Assembly: GCA_045805605.1 (NCBI GenBank)
Contig: JBJMKX010000021.1
Location: 1-64,000 of the forward strand
DNA: 64,000 nt
From: DATBDE01 sp045805605
GTDB taxonomy: Bacteria; Actinomycetota; Thermoleophilia; Solirubrobacterales; Solirubrobacteraceae
Reading direction: 5' to 3'
Part shown: positions 52,511 to 60,942 of the stretch, piece after piece
Layout of the letters: each line of letters opens with the position of its first letter
Numbering within the stretch: position 1 is the first letter of the stretch
The notes under the pieces: model-generated
Databases searched by the model: none
What the model was told of the DNA's origin: nothing
The model's input: the letters and a program-made list of their open reading frames with translations, nothing else
Translations under genes and position numbers: made by a program

Positions 52511-53794
52511 TCAGAGGAGGAGGCGCTCCTCGAACGCCGTCCGCGTCAGCGGCCGCCCGCCGTCGACGTCGACCATGATCGTGTCCTCCAACCGCACGCC
52601 GCCACCGCCGCGTACCCCCGGCACCCAGATCAGCGGCTCGAGCGCGAAGGTCATGCCGACCTCGAGCGGCACGGTTTCGGCTCCCGGCTGCTGCTCGCCG
52701 ACGTACGGGGGTTCGTTCGCGCCTGCGCCGAGGCCGTGACCGATGAACAGGCTGATGAAGTGGTCGGCCAGTCCGCGCTCGCGGGCTACCGCGACCGTCG
52801 CCTCGGCCACGTCGTCGTTCGTGTTCGGCGGCTTCATGGCCGCGCGTCCCGCCTCGAGGGCCTGATAGACCGTCGTGTAGATCTCCTGTTGGCGGCGGCT
52901 GGGCCTGCCGCAGATCGTGGTCCGGCCCATGTCGGCGAAGTAGCCGCTCCACATCGCGCCGATGTCGATGAACACCAGGTCGCCCTCTCGGATGATCTTG
53001 TCGGTGCAGAGGCGGTTGGGCGGGGACATGTGCTCACCCGAAGCCACGAACGGCGTGACCACGTGGGCCATCTCGCCGCCGAGGCGGTACAGGGTTCGCA
53101 TCGCCTCGCCGGCCACCTCGGTCTCGCGCACGCCCGGAGCGACCGCCGCGATCGCCGTCTCGGTCACGGCCTCGGCGATGGCGGCGGCCTCCTCCATGAG
53201 CGCGATCTCCTCGGGGAGCTTGACCCGGCGCGCCTCATGCATGAGCGAGTCGCCGTCGTCGAGCACGAGCCCGGGAAGCGCGCGCTCGAGCGCAAGCACC
53301 TGGATGTAGGAGCACTCGTCGATGCCGAGCCGGCCGCTGTCGAGGTCGTGCCGCGCCAGCAGCGGAGCGATCGTTGTCTGCACGGCGCCCTCGATCAGGC
53401 CCCGCGCCTCGAGGATCGGAATCGCGTGGAGCTCGTCGATCCACGTCATGGCGTTCCTCGAGCGCTGGAGGTCGCCCCCGGAGACCAGCATGATCGGATC
53501 CGCTCCGCGGACCAGCAGGCAGCCGTTGAGGAGCGAGCTCTTCCCGGCGATCAACTGCGCACGCATCCCGGTCAGGTAGCGGACGTTCTCGTCCTTGTAG
53601 AGCAGGAGCGCATCGAGATCGGACTCGGCGAGCAGCGCCTGCACGCGCTCGAGCCGCGCCATGCGCAGCTCGCCGAGGTCCGGTCGCGCCTCGTAGTCCG
53701 CGCGGAACTGGCCGTGGGCGAACTGGCCCAGGTCAGCTCGCCTGCGGCCCCGGCGCGCGCGGGACCGATGGCCGTCCGTGATCGGCTTGCTCAT
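52511..53794 (-). CDS. M24-family metallopeptidase (Xaa-Pro aminopeptidase-like) 1
   Basis: A 427-residue pita-bread enzyme with an N-terminal creatinase domain. The five metal ligands can be traced: D and D in DIGAMWSGYFADMGRT, H in FIGHGLGAGANEPP, E in ALEPLIW and E in VRLEDTIMVD. All are present, so it should be a metal-dependent hydrolase. The substrate may be a peptide or an amide/C-N compound. The ATG overlaps the aldolase stop by four bases. Confidence 0.84.
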   Translation of the reverse strand: MSKPITDGHRSRARRGRRRADLGQFAHGQFRADYEARPDLGELRMARLERVQALLAESDLDALLLYKDENVRYLTGMRAQLIAGKSSLLNGCLLVRGADPIMLVSGGDLQRSRNAMTWIDELHAIPILEARGLIEGAVQTTIAPLLARHDLDSGRLGIDECSYIQVLALERALPGLVLDDGDSLMHEARRVKLPEEIALMEEAAAIAEAVTETAIAAVAPGVRETEVAGEAMRTLYRLGGEMAHVVTPFVASGEHMSPPNRLCTDKIIREGDLVFIDIGAMWSGYFADMGRTTICGRPSRRQQEIYTTVYQALEAGRAAMKPPNTNDDVAEATVAVARERGLADHFISLFIGHGLGAGANEPPYVGEQQPGAETVPLEVGMTFALEPLIWVPGVRGGGGVRLEDTIMVDVDGGRPLTRTAFEERLLL

Positions 53795-55068
53795 CCGTGC
53801 GACCGCGCGTCCCCATCCGTCGAAGATGTGGCTCCGGCCAACGGACGGATACGCTCAGCCGCGAGGCGCGCGACCTCCTCGAGTGGCAACAGGGACTTGG
53901 TGCTCAGGGCGCGAGACTTGACGGCCGCGAGGAGGTCGCGCATCTGGTCCTCGTCGGCATCGATGCCGAGTGCGGCGAGCGCCACCTGCATCGACGGCAG
54001 CCCGCTGCCCTTTCCGTAGACGACGCGTCCCGGCGGCTGGCCGACCTCGTCCCAGTGGTAGGGGAACAGCTCGGTCGGGTGATCCTCGATGCAGCGCTCG
54101 TACCAGCCGGCGATGATGCCGGACTCGACCTCGAAGAGCCGGTCGCCAACGACCGCCCTGTTGGAGGGAACCACGTGGCCGGCGCGCTCACGCACCAGCC
54201 GCGACAGCGCGTAGAACTGCCGTGTGTCGAGATGATGATCGACGCCATAGAGCATCGTCAGCGCCAGCGCCAGCTCCTCCATCGGCGTGTTGCCCGCTCG
54301 CTCACCCACGCCGGTGACTGTGGTGTGCACCACCTCCACACCAGCGGCGAGCGCCGCTATGGAGTTCGCCACCGCCAAGCCGAAGTCGTCGTGGAAATGC
54401 GCCTCGAGCGGCGTGTCCGGCAGCCGCTCGCGGACCTTGGCGACCCACACCGGGATCGCCTGCGGTGCCACGCCGCCAAACGTGTCCACCAGCCCGAGCG
54501 CATCCATGTGCCCCTCGTTGGCGACGCGGGCCACGAGGTCGAGGTACCAGTCGAACTCCGCCCGGGAGGAGTCGATCGTGAAGAACACCGTGTACAGCCC
54601 GGCCTCCTTGGCGGCAAGCGTTGCCTCGATCGACGCCTCGATCGCCCGCTCGAGCGGCCAGCCGTAGGCGCGATCGATGATGTGCCCGGACGAGGGGATC
54701 TCGACGACCACGCCGCCGACGCCGGCCTTGCGCGCCACCTCGATGTCGTCGACCATGCAACGCGCGAACGCGAAGATCTCGGCGTCCAGATCCGCCTCGA
54801 CGATCGCTTCCACCGCCGCCTGGTCCTGGGGCGAGACGATCGGCATTCCCGCCTCGATCCGATCGACGCCGGCAGCGGCCAGCCGCCTGGCGATCGCCAG
54901 CTTGTCCTCGGGCGCGAAGGCCACGCCGGCCTGCTGCTCGCCGTCGCGCAGGGTGACGTCGTGGAACTTGACGCTGGGTGGGAACGCCAGGCCCCGCCGC
55001 GACTCCTCGAGATGGTTCCAGGGACTCGTGAAATACCGCTCCGACGCTTGCCACGGCGTATCAGACAT
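53791..55068 (-). CDS. HMG-CoA lyase/isopropylmalate synthase-like aldolase
   Basis: A 425-residue DRE-TIM barrel enzyme that makes or breaks C-C bonds. The metal/catalytic motif FHDVTLRDGEQQAG is intact; other barrel strands include IEAGMPIVSP, GLVDTFGGV, HFHDDFGLAVANSIA (metal-binding His pair) and TVTGVGERAGNTP, the last typical of homocitrate/isopropylmalate synthases. It may be a re-citrate-synthase-like or HMG-CoA-lyase-like step of the pathway. It overlaps the amidohydrolase gene by eight bases. Confidence 0.83.
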   Translation of the reverse strand: MSDTPWQASERYFTSPWNHLEESRRGLAFPPSVKFHDVTLRDGEQQAGVAFAPEDKLAIARRLAAAGVDRIEAGMPIVSPQDQAAVEAIVEADLDAEIFAFARCMVDDIEVARKAGVGGVVVEIPSSGHIIDRAYGWPLERAIEASIEATLAAKEAGLYTVFFTIDSSRAEFDWYLDLVARVANEGHMDALGLVDTFGGVAPQAIPVWVAKVRERLPDTPLEAHFHDDFGLAVANSIAALAAGVEVVHTTVTGVGERAGNTPMEELALALTMLYGVDHHLDTRQFYALSRLVRERAGHVVPSNRAVVGDRLFEVESGIIAGWYERCIEDHPTELFPYHWDEVGQPPGRVVYGKGSGLPSMQVALAALGIDADEDQMRDLLAAVKSRALSTKSLLPLEEVARLAAERIRPLAGATSSTDGDARSHG

Positions 55069-56083
55069 TGCTCTCCCTCCTCGTGAATGCGTTGGCTTCC
55101 GCCGCCATGTCCGACTCGTCGAGGCCGAACAGCGAAGACGGGTTGCGCTCGGCCACCGCATGCAGCCCCGCCTCCCCGAGGGCCGCCTCGACTTTGCGGA
55201 CCGGATCCGGCAGCGCCATGTCGAAGGGCAGGTCGGTGCCGAGCACCACCCGCTCCAGCCCCACGCGCTCGGCCAGATAGCGCAGGGCGTGCTGATCGTG
55301 GGTGATGACGTCGAACCAAAGCTGCCCGAGCGCCGCCCACGGGTCCGCCGGCGCCCCGGCGAGCTCCGGCCGCACCGTGCGCGCGTGCCGCATGCGCCCG
55401 GCTTGGTAGGGGAAGTAGCCGCCGCCATGGAGGAGCACGATCCGCAGCCCAGGGTGGCGCTCGAGCACGCCCGCGCCGATAAGCCGCTTGATGGTGACCG
55501 TGGTCTCCAGCGGCATGCCGACGACGTTGATGAGATAGAACGCGTCCAGGCCCGAGGCCGACGCTGGGGTCGGGTGGGGGTGGATCATCACCGGCGTCCG
55601 GAGCCGCTCCGCGGCTGCCCAGAAAGGCTCGAACCGGTCCGAGTCCAGCCGCGCTCCGCCGACCGCGCTGCCGATGTGCGCTCCCACGCAGCCCGACTTC
55701 GCCGCCTGCTCGTCGAGCATTTCGGCCGCGCGCTCGGGGTCTTGCAGGGGTACGTGCGCGAGCCACCACAGCCGATCGGGCGCGCTCTCGCGGAACTCGG
55801 CCAAACCGTCGTTGACGGTCGTGCACATCGCCGCCCCGTCGGTGGCGTCGCGGTCGTAGAAGAACAGCGGCGGAGCCGCGGACAGCACCGCGGCGTCGAT
55901 CGCGTTGTGGCCGAGCTCGGCGAGCTTGGCGTCGGGATCGACGAACGACGGACTGAGCGGGAACTCGGCGTGGTACGCGCCGCGCCACACGCCGTCGTCG
56001 ACCGTCACGCCATAGGCCGGCTGCGATCGGAGGAGCGCCAGCGCCCGCTCCGGGATGACGTGGTTGTGGACGTCGATCCTCAT
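55061..56083 (-). CDS. ACMSD-like metal-dependent amidohydrolase 2
   Basis: A 340-residue TIM-barrel amidohydrolase, paralogous to the one at 45623-46639. Metal ligands: RIDVHNHVIPE, MIHPHP, LLHGGGYFPYQAGR and VLGTDLPFDM. It shares with its paralogue the block LDAFYLINVVGMPLETT and the PFDMALPDPV end. It starts ten bases after the CMD-type gene. Confidence 0.85.
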   Translation of the reverse strand: MRIDVHNHVIPERALALLRSQPAYGVTVDDGVWRGAYHAEFPLSPSFVDPDAKLAELGHNAIDAAVLSAAPPLFFYDRDATDGAAMCTTVNDGLAEFRESAPDRLWWLAHVPLQDPERAAEMLDEQAAKSGCVGAHIGSAVGGARLDSDRFEPFWAAAERLRTPVMIHPHPTPASASGLDAFYLINVVGMPLETTVTIKRLIGAGVLERHPGLRIVLLHGGGYFPYQAGRMRHARTVRPELAGAPADPWAALGQLWFDVITHDQHALRYLAERVGLERVVLGTDLPFDMALPDPVRKVEAALGEAGLHAVAERNPSSLFGLDESDMAAEANAFTRRESNV

Positions 56084-56093
56084 CGCTGCGCGG

Positions 56094-56639
56094 CTAGACC
56101 TCGACCTTGCAAGCGTTGCCCTCGTCGCCCAGCCCGAGCACCTCGACGAGCTTGCCGAAGCCGTCGGCGAGGGACATGAACGTTCCCAGCTCGATCAGCT
56201 CCTCATCGTCGAAGTGGTGCTTCCAGCGGGCGAGGTCCTCGTCCGTGACCGACTGGTAGTCATCGGTGAACTTGGACGCCATCTCCAGCGCGGCCCGCTC
56301 GCGCGGAGTGAAGATGGGGTCGTCGATGTCCCAGGTCGCCTCCACCTTGTCCTCGATGCCCTTGCTCTGCGCAACTGCAGAACGCACCCCGCTTCAGTAG
56401 CCACACATCCGCAGCCGCGCCATGCGGACCCGGACGATCTCCTTGAGCCCGTGGTCCACCCGCCCCCCGTAGAACGACGTGTTCCAGGCGTCGTAGAACG
56501 CCGTTAGCGAGTTCGGATCGCGGGCGAGGATCTGCAGCAGCTTCGAGTTCGGCGCTCCGCGCTCCTCGGCGATTGCGAACTGGCGCCGAACGTCCTCCGG
56601 CACGGCCCGGTCTTCGATGGGATCGATGCGTGCTGGCAA
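56094..56639 (-). CDS. Candidate selenoprotein: carboxymuconolactone decarboxylase/AhpD-like, CxxU
   Basis: One frame runs from a TTG at 56639 (AGGAGG six bases upstream) to 56094, 181 residues, interrupted only by a TGA at 56394-56396 (codon 82). The flanks read KEIVRVRMARLRMCGY-(TGA)-SGVRSAVAQSKGIED, the core of the CMD/AhpD helical fold, where family members have the redox motif CxxC. Reading TGA as selenocysteine gives C79-G-Y-U82. Downstream sequence continues in frame without shift and with normal codon use (ERAALEMASKF, FDDEELIELGTFMSLADGFGKLVEVLG). A SECIS-like hairpin follows the TGA. AhpD-like selenoproteins are known in bacteria. A plain nonsense mutation is the alternative. It lies between the acyl-CoA dehydrogenase and amidohydrolase genes. 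Confidence 0.72.
56364..56383 (-). promoter_or_regulatory. SECIS-like hairpin in the CMD-type gene
   Basis: Minus-strand RNA GUUCUGC and GCAGAGC pair in seven base pairs (one G-U) around the loop AGUUGC. The loop begins 17 nt after the UGA and has G as its second base, both within what is described for bacterial SECIS elements. Confidence 0.5.
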
Positions 56640-56649
56640 CGGGAGCCTC

Positions 56650-57870
56650 CTACGTCGAAATCGCGGGTTGCCGGCGAATGGCGTCGGCGATGCGCAGGCG
56701 CAGGGAGTCCTGTGCACCGTCGGAGTGCAGGAACGAGAGGCAGTCGCGCAGGCACTTCTCCACCGGCGAGCGCCCGAGCATGATCGCCAGGCCGCCATGA
56801 ATCTCGGCCGCAGAGAGACAGGTCCTCATGGCCACGTCAGCGGCCACGACCTTTGCCGCGGCGCCCAGACGGTGGTCGTAGTCAGGGTCGTGCTCCACGG
56901 CCCATGCCGCCCGCCAGATGAGGCTTCGCGCCGCCTCGAGCTCAGCGTACATCTCGGCAAGCCGGCACCCGACGTTGCCGTGCTCGACGAGCGGGCGCCC
57001 GCCCTGGACGCGCGACTTGGCATGCTCGACGGCCGCCTCGTAGGCGGCACGCGCGGCGCCGAGCGTCGTCGCCCCCGCCTCGATCACGCTCTCTTTGAGG
57101 ATCTCGCGGGCGCCGGCGAAGCCGGTGGCGGAGTCGCCTAGGAGCCGCTCGGGCTCGACGATGACGTCCTTGAAGCGCAGGTGCGCGTTGTTGATCGTGC
57201 GCTGCGAGATCTTCTCGTGGACCTCGACGACCTCGAAACCGGGCTGGCCCCGCTCGACGACGAAGGCGCCGGTGCCCTCGCGGGCGGGCTTCGAGTCGTC
57301 GGTACAGGCGAAGACGAGATACATCCCCGCATCCGCGCCGTTTGAGATGTAGCGCTTCTCCCCGTTGAGGATCCAGGCTCCGTCGCTGCGCCGCTCGGCG
57401 TGCGTAGAGAAGCAGAAGTCGGTAGTGCCCATGATGTAGTTGGACCCGGTCAGCGGCTCGGTGAAGCAGATCGCGAGCACCATGCGCGGGTCGTCGACCA
57501 ACCGCGACAGCAAGCGCTCTCGGACCGGCGACGGGGCGAGCCGGTTGATCACGCGCTGGACCTTCAACGTCTGGTCCAGGAGGACGGCGAAGCCCATGTC
57601 GCCGTACGCGAGCTCCTCGATCAGCACGCACAGGGCAAGCACGCTGGTGCCCTCGGCGAGGCCGAGCGTGCGCCAACCGCGGGCCGACGCCTCCTCGAGC
57701 AGATCCCAGGGCACGCGGTCAGCGGGATCCGGCTGCCACTCGAGCTGGGCGGCGCGGGGGCGCAGGCGCGCGAGCGCGAACTCGTGTGCCTCCCGCTGAA
57801 GCTCGGCGACCTCGGGTGGCAAGCCGAAGCCTGGGGCCGCCGCCGGTGTCGGGGCCTGTACTCCGGTCAC
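56650..57870 (-). CDS. Acyl-CoA dehydrogenase-family flavoprotein
   Basis: A 406-residue acyl-CoA dehydrogenase. Seen: AICFTEPLTGSN (FAD/substrate loop), GEKRYISNGADAG, the C-terminal helical domain with AMRTCLSAAEIHGGLAIM and SPVEKCLRDCLSFLHSDGAQDSLRL. FAD-dependent oxidation of an acyl-CoA, with electrons to ETF, is expected. The GTG start overlaps the SDR stop (GTGA), and the gene ends ten bases before the CMD-type gene. Confidence 0.88.
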   Translation of the reverse strand: MTGVQAPTPAAAPGFGLPPEVAELQREAHEFALARLRPRAAQLEWQPDPADRVPWDLLEEASARGWRTLGLAEGTSVLALCVLIEELAYGDMGFAVLLDQTLKVQRVINRLAPSPVRERLLSRLVDDPRMVLAICFTEPLTGSNYIMGTTDFCFSTHAERRSDGAWILNGEKRYISNGADAGMYLVFACTDDSKPAREGTGAFVVERGQPGFEVVEVHEKISQRTINNAHLRFKDVIVEPERLLGDSATGFAGAREILKESVIEAGATTLGAARAAYEAAVEHAKSRVQGGRPLVEHGNVGCRLAEMYAELEAARSLIWRAAWAVEHDPDYDHRLGAAAKVVAADVAMRTCLSAAEIHGGLAIMLGRSPVEKCLRDCLSFLHSDGAQDSLRLRIADAIRRQPAIST

Positions 57871-58658
57871 ATCATCACCCTTCCGCCGGCGACATCGATC
57901 GTCACACCCGTAAGCCATCCCGCCGAATCCGATGCGAGGAAGAGCGTCGCCATCGCGGAGTCCTCGGGCACACCGAGGCGCCCGAGCGGCGACTTCGCGC
58001 TGAGGGCAGCCCGTTGTTCCTCCGTAAGGATGCGCTCGATCCGCTCGGACAGCGTCGTGGCCGGTGCGATGCAGTTGACGCGGACGCCCTGCGGGCCGAC
58101 CTCGCGCGCGACGTGGCGAGTGAACATGACGATGCCGGCCTTGGCCGCCGCGTAGGAGGACGTGAGCGTGCTGTCGAGGAAGCGCGCCGCATTGGAAGCC
58201 ATGGTGATGATCGACCCGCGGCGCCGCTCGATCATGCCCGGAAGGAAGGACTTCACGGTCAAGAACGTCGAGGTCAGATTGGAATCGATGACGGCGTGCC
58301 ACTCCTCTTCGGTGATGTCTTGCACGGGCGTGTAGGCGCCGAAGCCGCCGGCGAAGACGACGAGGATGTCGACGGCGCCGAGCTCGACCTCGATGCGCTC
58401 ACGCATGCGCTCGACCGCGTCGAAGCTGCAGACATCGGCAGGAGCGGCGATGGCCTCACCTCCGGCGTCGGCGATCCCGTCGACGGTCGCCCCGAGCGCG
58501 TCCTGGTCGCGGCCGTTGACGGCGACGCGCACGTGGTTGGCCGCGAGCGCTCGCGCCGTCGCGGCGCCGATGCCCTTGGAGCCCCCCGTCACCAGGGCGA
58601 CCTTGCCCTCCAGGTCGGGATAGCGGGGTAGGGGAACTGCCTGCGTTTCGGTGGTCAC
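57867..58658 (-). CDS. Short-chain dehydrogenase/reductase
   Basis: A 263-residue classical SDR. Cofactor motif ALVTGGSKGIGAATARAL, then VFAGGFGAYTP, catalytic Ser in IITMASNAARF and the YxxxK motif in SSYAAAKAGIVMF, with NCIAPATT after it. It probably oxidises a hydroxyl group of a pathway intermediate. The GTG start overlaps the 2-hydroxyacid dehydrogenase stop by four bases. Confidence 0.9.
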   Translation of the reverse strand: MTTETQAVPLPRYPDLEGKVALVTGGSKGIGAATARALAANHVRVAVNGRDQDALGATVDGIADAGGEAIAAPADVCSFDAVERMRERIEVELGAVDILVVFAGGFGAYTPVQDITEEEWHAVIDSNLTSTFLTVKSFLPGMIERRRGSIITMASNAARFLDSTLTSSYAAAKAGIVMFTRHVAREVGPQGVRVNCIAPATTLSERIERILTEEQRAALSAKSPLGRLGVPEDSAMATLFLASDSAGWLTGVTIDVAGGRVMM

Positions 58659-59638
58659 GGGCTGCGGACCTCCTGGAGCACCTCGGGATTGAAGGGACAG
58701 CGCGGGGGTGTGCCGGTGAGCGCGCGGACGACTTCGTCGACCGCGCGGCGCTGGAGCTCGTCCTCGGCCTCTGCCGAGTAGAACGACATGTGGGGCGTGA
58801 TGAGCGCCCGCGGATGGCTGCGCGCCGGGTGGTCCTGGGGGAGCGGCTCCAGCTCGGTCACGTCGACGGCCAGTGCGCCGATGCGGCCCGCGTCGAGCCC
58901 GCGCACCGCGGCGTCGAAGTCGAGGAGGCCGCCGCGTGAGGTATTGATCACCAGCGGCTGGCGCCGCATGAGCCCGATCGCCGCGTCCCCGATCAGGTGC
59001 CGGTTCTCCGACGTCATGGGCGCATGGAGCGAGACCACATCCGCCTCCGCCACGGCCTCCTCGAGCGTCTCCACTCGTCGCAACCCCGGCAGGCCGAGAT
59101 CCTCGACGTAGGGGTCGTAACCGAGGACCTCGAAGCCGAAGGCGAGCGCCCGTTCGGCGACCTTTCGACCGATGCGCCCGACGCCGATCAGCGCAAGCCG
59201 CTGGCCCCGCAGGCGGTGGACCCCGTCCTTCGGGATGCTCCATCCCCCCGACCGCACGTCGACCGCGGCGTCGACGACGTTGCGCGACGCCGCGAGCAGC
59301 AGCGCGAGCGTGTGGTCGGCGACCTCATCGAGGCAGTAGTCGGGCACATAGGTGACCAGGATCCCGGCGTCGGTGGCCGCCTCGACGTCGACGTTGTCGA
59401 CTCCGACGCCGTAGCGCGAGATCACGCGGCAGCCGCCTCGCGCGGCCGCCTCGATGAGCCGGGCCCCGACCGCCGCGTAGCAGACCAGTATTCCCTCGAC
59501 GTCGTCGGCGAGGGAGATGAGGGTGTCCTCGTCGGTCGCGGGGGCCTCCCGCAATTCGCAGCCGATCTCCGCAAGGGCCGCCCGTTCGATCCCGACCCCG
59601 CCAAATACATGGTCGGTGATGAGGACGGTGCGGGTCAC
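58655..59638 (-). CDS. D-isomer-specific 2-hydroxyacid dehydrogenase
   Basis: A 327-residue NAD-dependent dehydrogenase. NAD-binding IGVGRIGRKVAERAL, catalytic Arg in VINTSRGGLLDF, Glu in VTELEPLPQ and His in LITPHMSFYS are all in place. A GTG at 59638, one base after the upstream stop, is preferred to an in-frame start at 59662 inside that gene. Confidence 0.89.
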   Translation of the reverse strand: MTRTVLITDHVFGGVGIERAALAEIGCELREAPATDEDTLISLADDVEGILVCYAAVGARLIEAAARGGCRVISRYGVGVDNVDVEAATDAGILVTYVPDYCLDEVADHTLALLLAASRNVVDAAVDVRSGGWSIPKDGVHRLRGQRLALIGVGRIGRKVAERALAFGFEVLGYDPYVEDLGLPGLRRVETLEEAVAEADVVSLHAPMTSENRHLIGDAAIGLMRRQPLVINTSRGGLLDFDAAVRGLDAGRIGALAVDVTELEPLPQDHPARSHPRALITPHMSFYSAEAEDELQRRAVDEVVRALTGTPPRCPFNPEVLQEVRSP

Positions 59639-59639
59639 G

Positions 59640-60941
59640 TCAGGCGAGCGCCTCCTCGGCAAACGGGTGCTTGGTGAAGATCACGGGCCCGTCGCGGGTG
59701 ACGAGCAGGTTCTCTTCGAGGCGGACGGTCTGTTCGAGGCCGGGGTGCCCGGAGAACGTCTCGGCGGCGAAGTACATGCCCTCCTGCAGCTCGACCGGGT
59801 AGTCGAGCGAGTAGGCGCGCGAGATCCACATGCCCTCGTAGAGCGAGAGGCCGATGGAATGCGCGAACTGCTGGAGGGTGACGGTGCCGAACTCGTCGTC
59901 GGCGTAGTGCGGGAGCTTGGCGGCGACGTCCGCGGTCGTGTTCCCCGCCTTCATCTGCTCGATGGCGGCGTACATCGACTCGTAGCACTCCTTGTAGAGG
60001 TCCTTCTCCTTCGGAGTCCAGCGCCCCCCGACCTTGAAGCAGCGCACGAAGTCCACGAAGTAGCCGCCCGGCCCGACGGCGTTCTGGTCGATGATGACCA
60101 GATCACCCTCGCGGATGACCTTGTCGGTGTGCCAGCGGCGATAGGGGCTGGTGTTGCCGCCGGAGGCGACGATGATGTCGTAGACGAAGTCGAAGCCCTG
60201 CTCGTAGAGGTACTCGTTGACCTTCGCGGTGATGTAGCTCTCCTTGACCCCGGGCTTGAGCCACTCGTGCTCGATCTTCCAGAACGCGGTGTCCCCGATG
60301 GCGCTGGAGATCTTCAGGCACTCCAGCTCATCCGGGGTCTTGACCACCCGCGCGCCTGACATCGCCGGCCACGCGCTGGTCACCTGCAGATCGACCTTGG
60401 CGAACGCGGCCGCGGCGGCCGGGTCGTAGACGTCGATGCCGATCCGCTCCTTCTCGACCCCGTTCTCGCGCAGCGCCTGAAGCACCGACTGGGCCATCTT
60501 GTCAGCCATGTGCTCCTCAGCCGTCTCGGCCCACTTCCAGGTGATTGCCGGGCGGATGTTGCCGTTCAGCCACGGCGCATCGATCCTCGCGCACTCAAGA
60601 TCCGACCCGGCAGTCTCGAACAGAATCGGGTCCCCATCGCGCGGCAGCACGCAGTACCTGATGAAGATGTTGTTCTTCCAGTTGCCCTGGAAGACCCCGG
60701 TGATGTAGCGCACGTTCTCACCCACGAAGCACACCAGCGCCCCCAGGTCGTGCTTGTCCATCATCATGCGCGCGCGCGCCAACCGATCCCGCCGCAAGCG
60801 ATCGAAATCCACCCGCGCCTGCCAATCCGTCGCCGTCGTGCTGTACACCCGCCGCGGATCGTGTTCATGCGGCCTACCGATGAACGAAAGATCCAGCCCC
60901 TTGCCCGGCTGGGTCACCTGGTGCTCCTGCTGGTCCAGCAC
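59640..60941 (-). CDS. M24-family metallopeptidase / creatinase-like hydrolase 2
   Basis: A 433-residue pita-bread enzyme with an N-terminal creatinase-type domain (about 1-180). Metal ligands: D and D in DQNAVGPGGYFVDFVRCF, H in QFAHSIGLSLYEG, E in FAAETFSG and E in VRLEENLLV. The GTG at 60941 follows AAAGGAGG with a seven-base spacer, so the longer opening from 60989 is rejected. It begins one base after the XRE-cupin stop. Creatinase-type C-N hydrolysis or an X-Pro peptidase activity are both possible. Confidence 0.86.
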   Translation of the reverse strand: MLDQQEHQVTQPGKGLDLSFIGRPHEHDPRRVYSTTATDWQARVDFDRLRRDRLARARMMMDKHDLGALVCFVGENVRYITGVFQGNWKNNIFIRYCVLPRDGDPILFETAGSDLECARIDAPWLNGNIRPAITWKWAETAEEHMADKMAQSVLQALRENGVEKERIGIDVYDPAAAAAFAKVDLQVTSAWPAMSGARVVKTPDELECLKISSAIGDTAFWKIEHEWLKPGVKESYITAKVNEYLYEQGFDFVYDIIVASGGNTSPYRRWHTDKVIREGDLVIIDQNAVGPGGYFVDFVRCFKVGGRWTPKEKDLYKECYESMYAAIEQMKAGNTTADVAAKLPHYADDEFGTVTLQQFAHSIGLSLYEGMWISRAYSLDYPVELQEGMYFAAETFSGHPGLEQTVRLEENLLVTRDGPVIFTKHPFAEEALA

Positions 60942-60942
60942 G

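Noticed and set aside
56094..56387. Reading the 3' half of the CMD-type gene as a separate small gene starting at a GTG
   Set aside because: It is in the same frame as the upstream half, lacks a ribosome-binding site, and starts in the middle of the CMD helix; a single gene with a recoded TGA explains it better.
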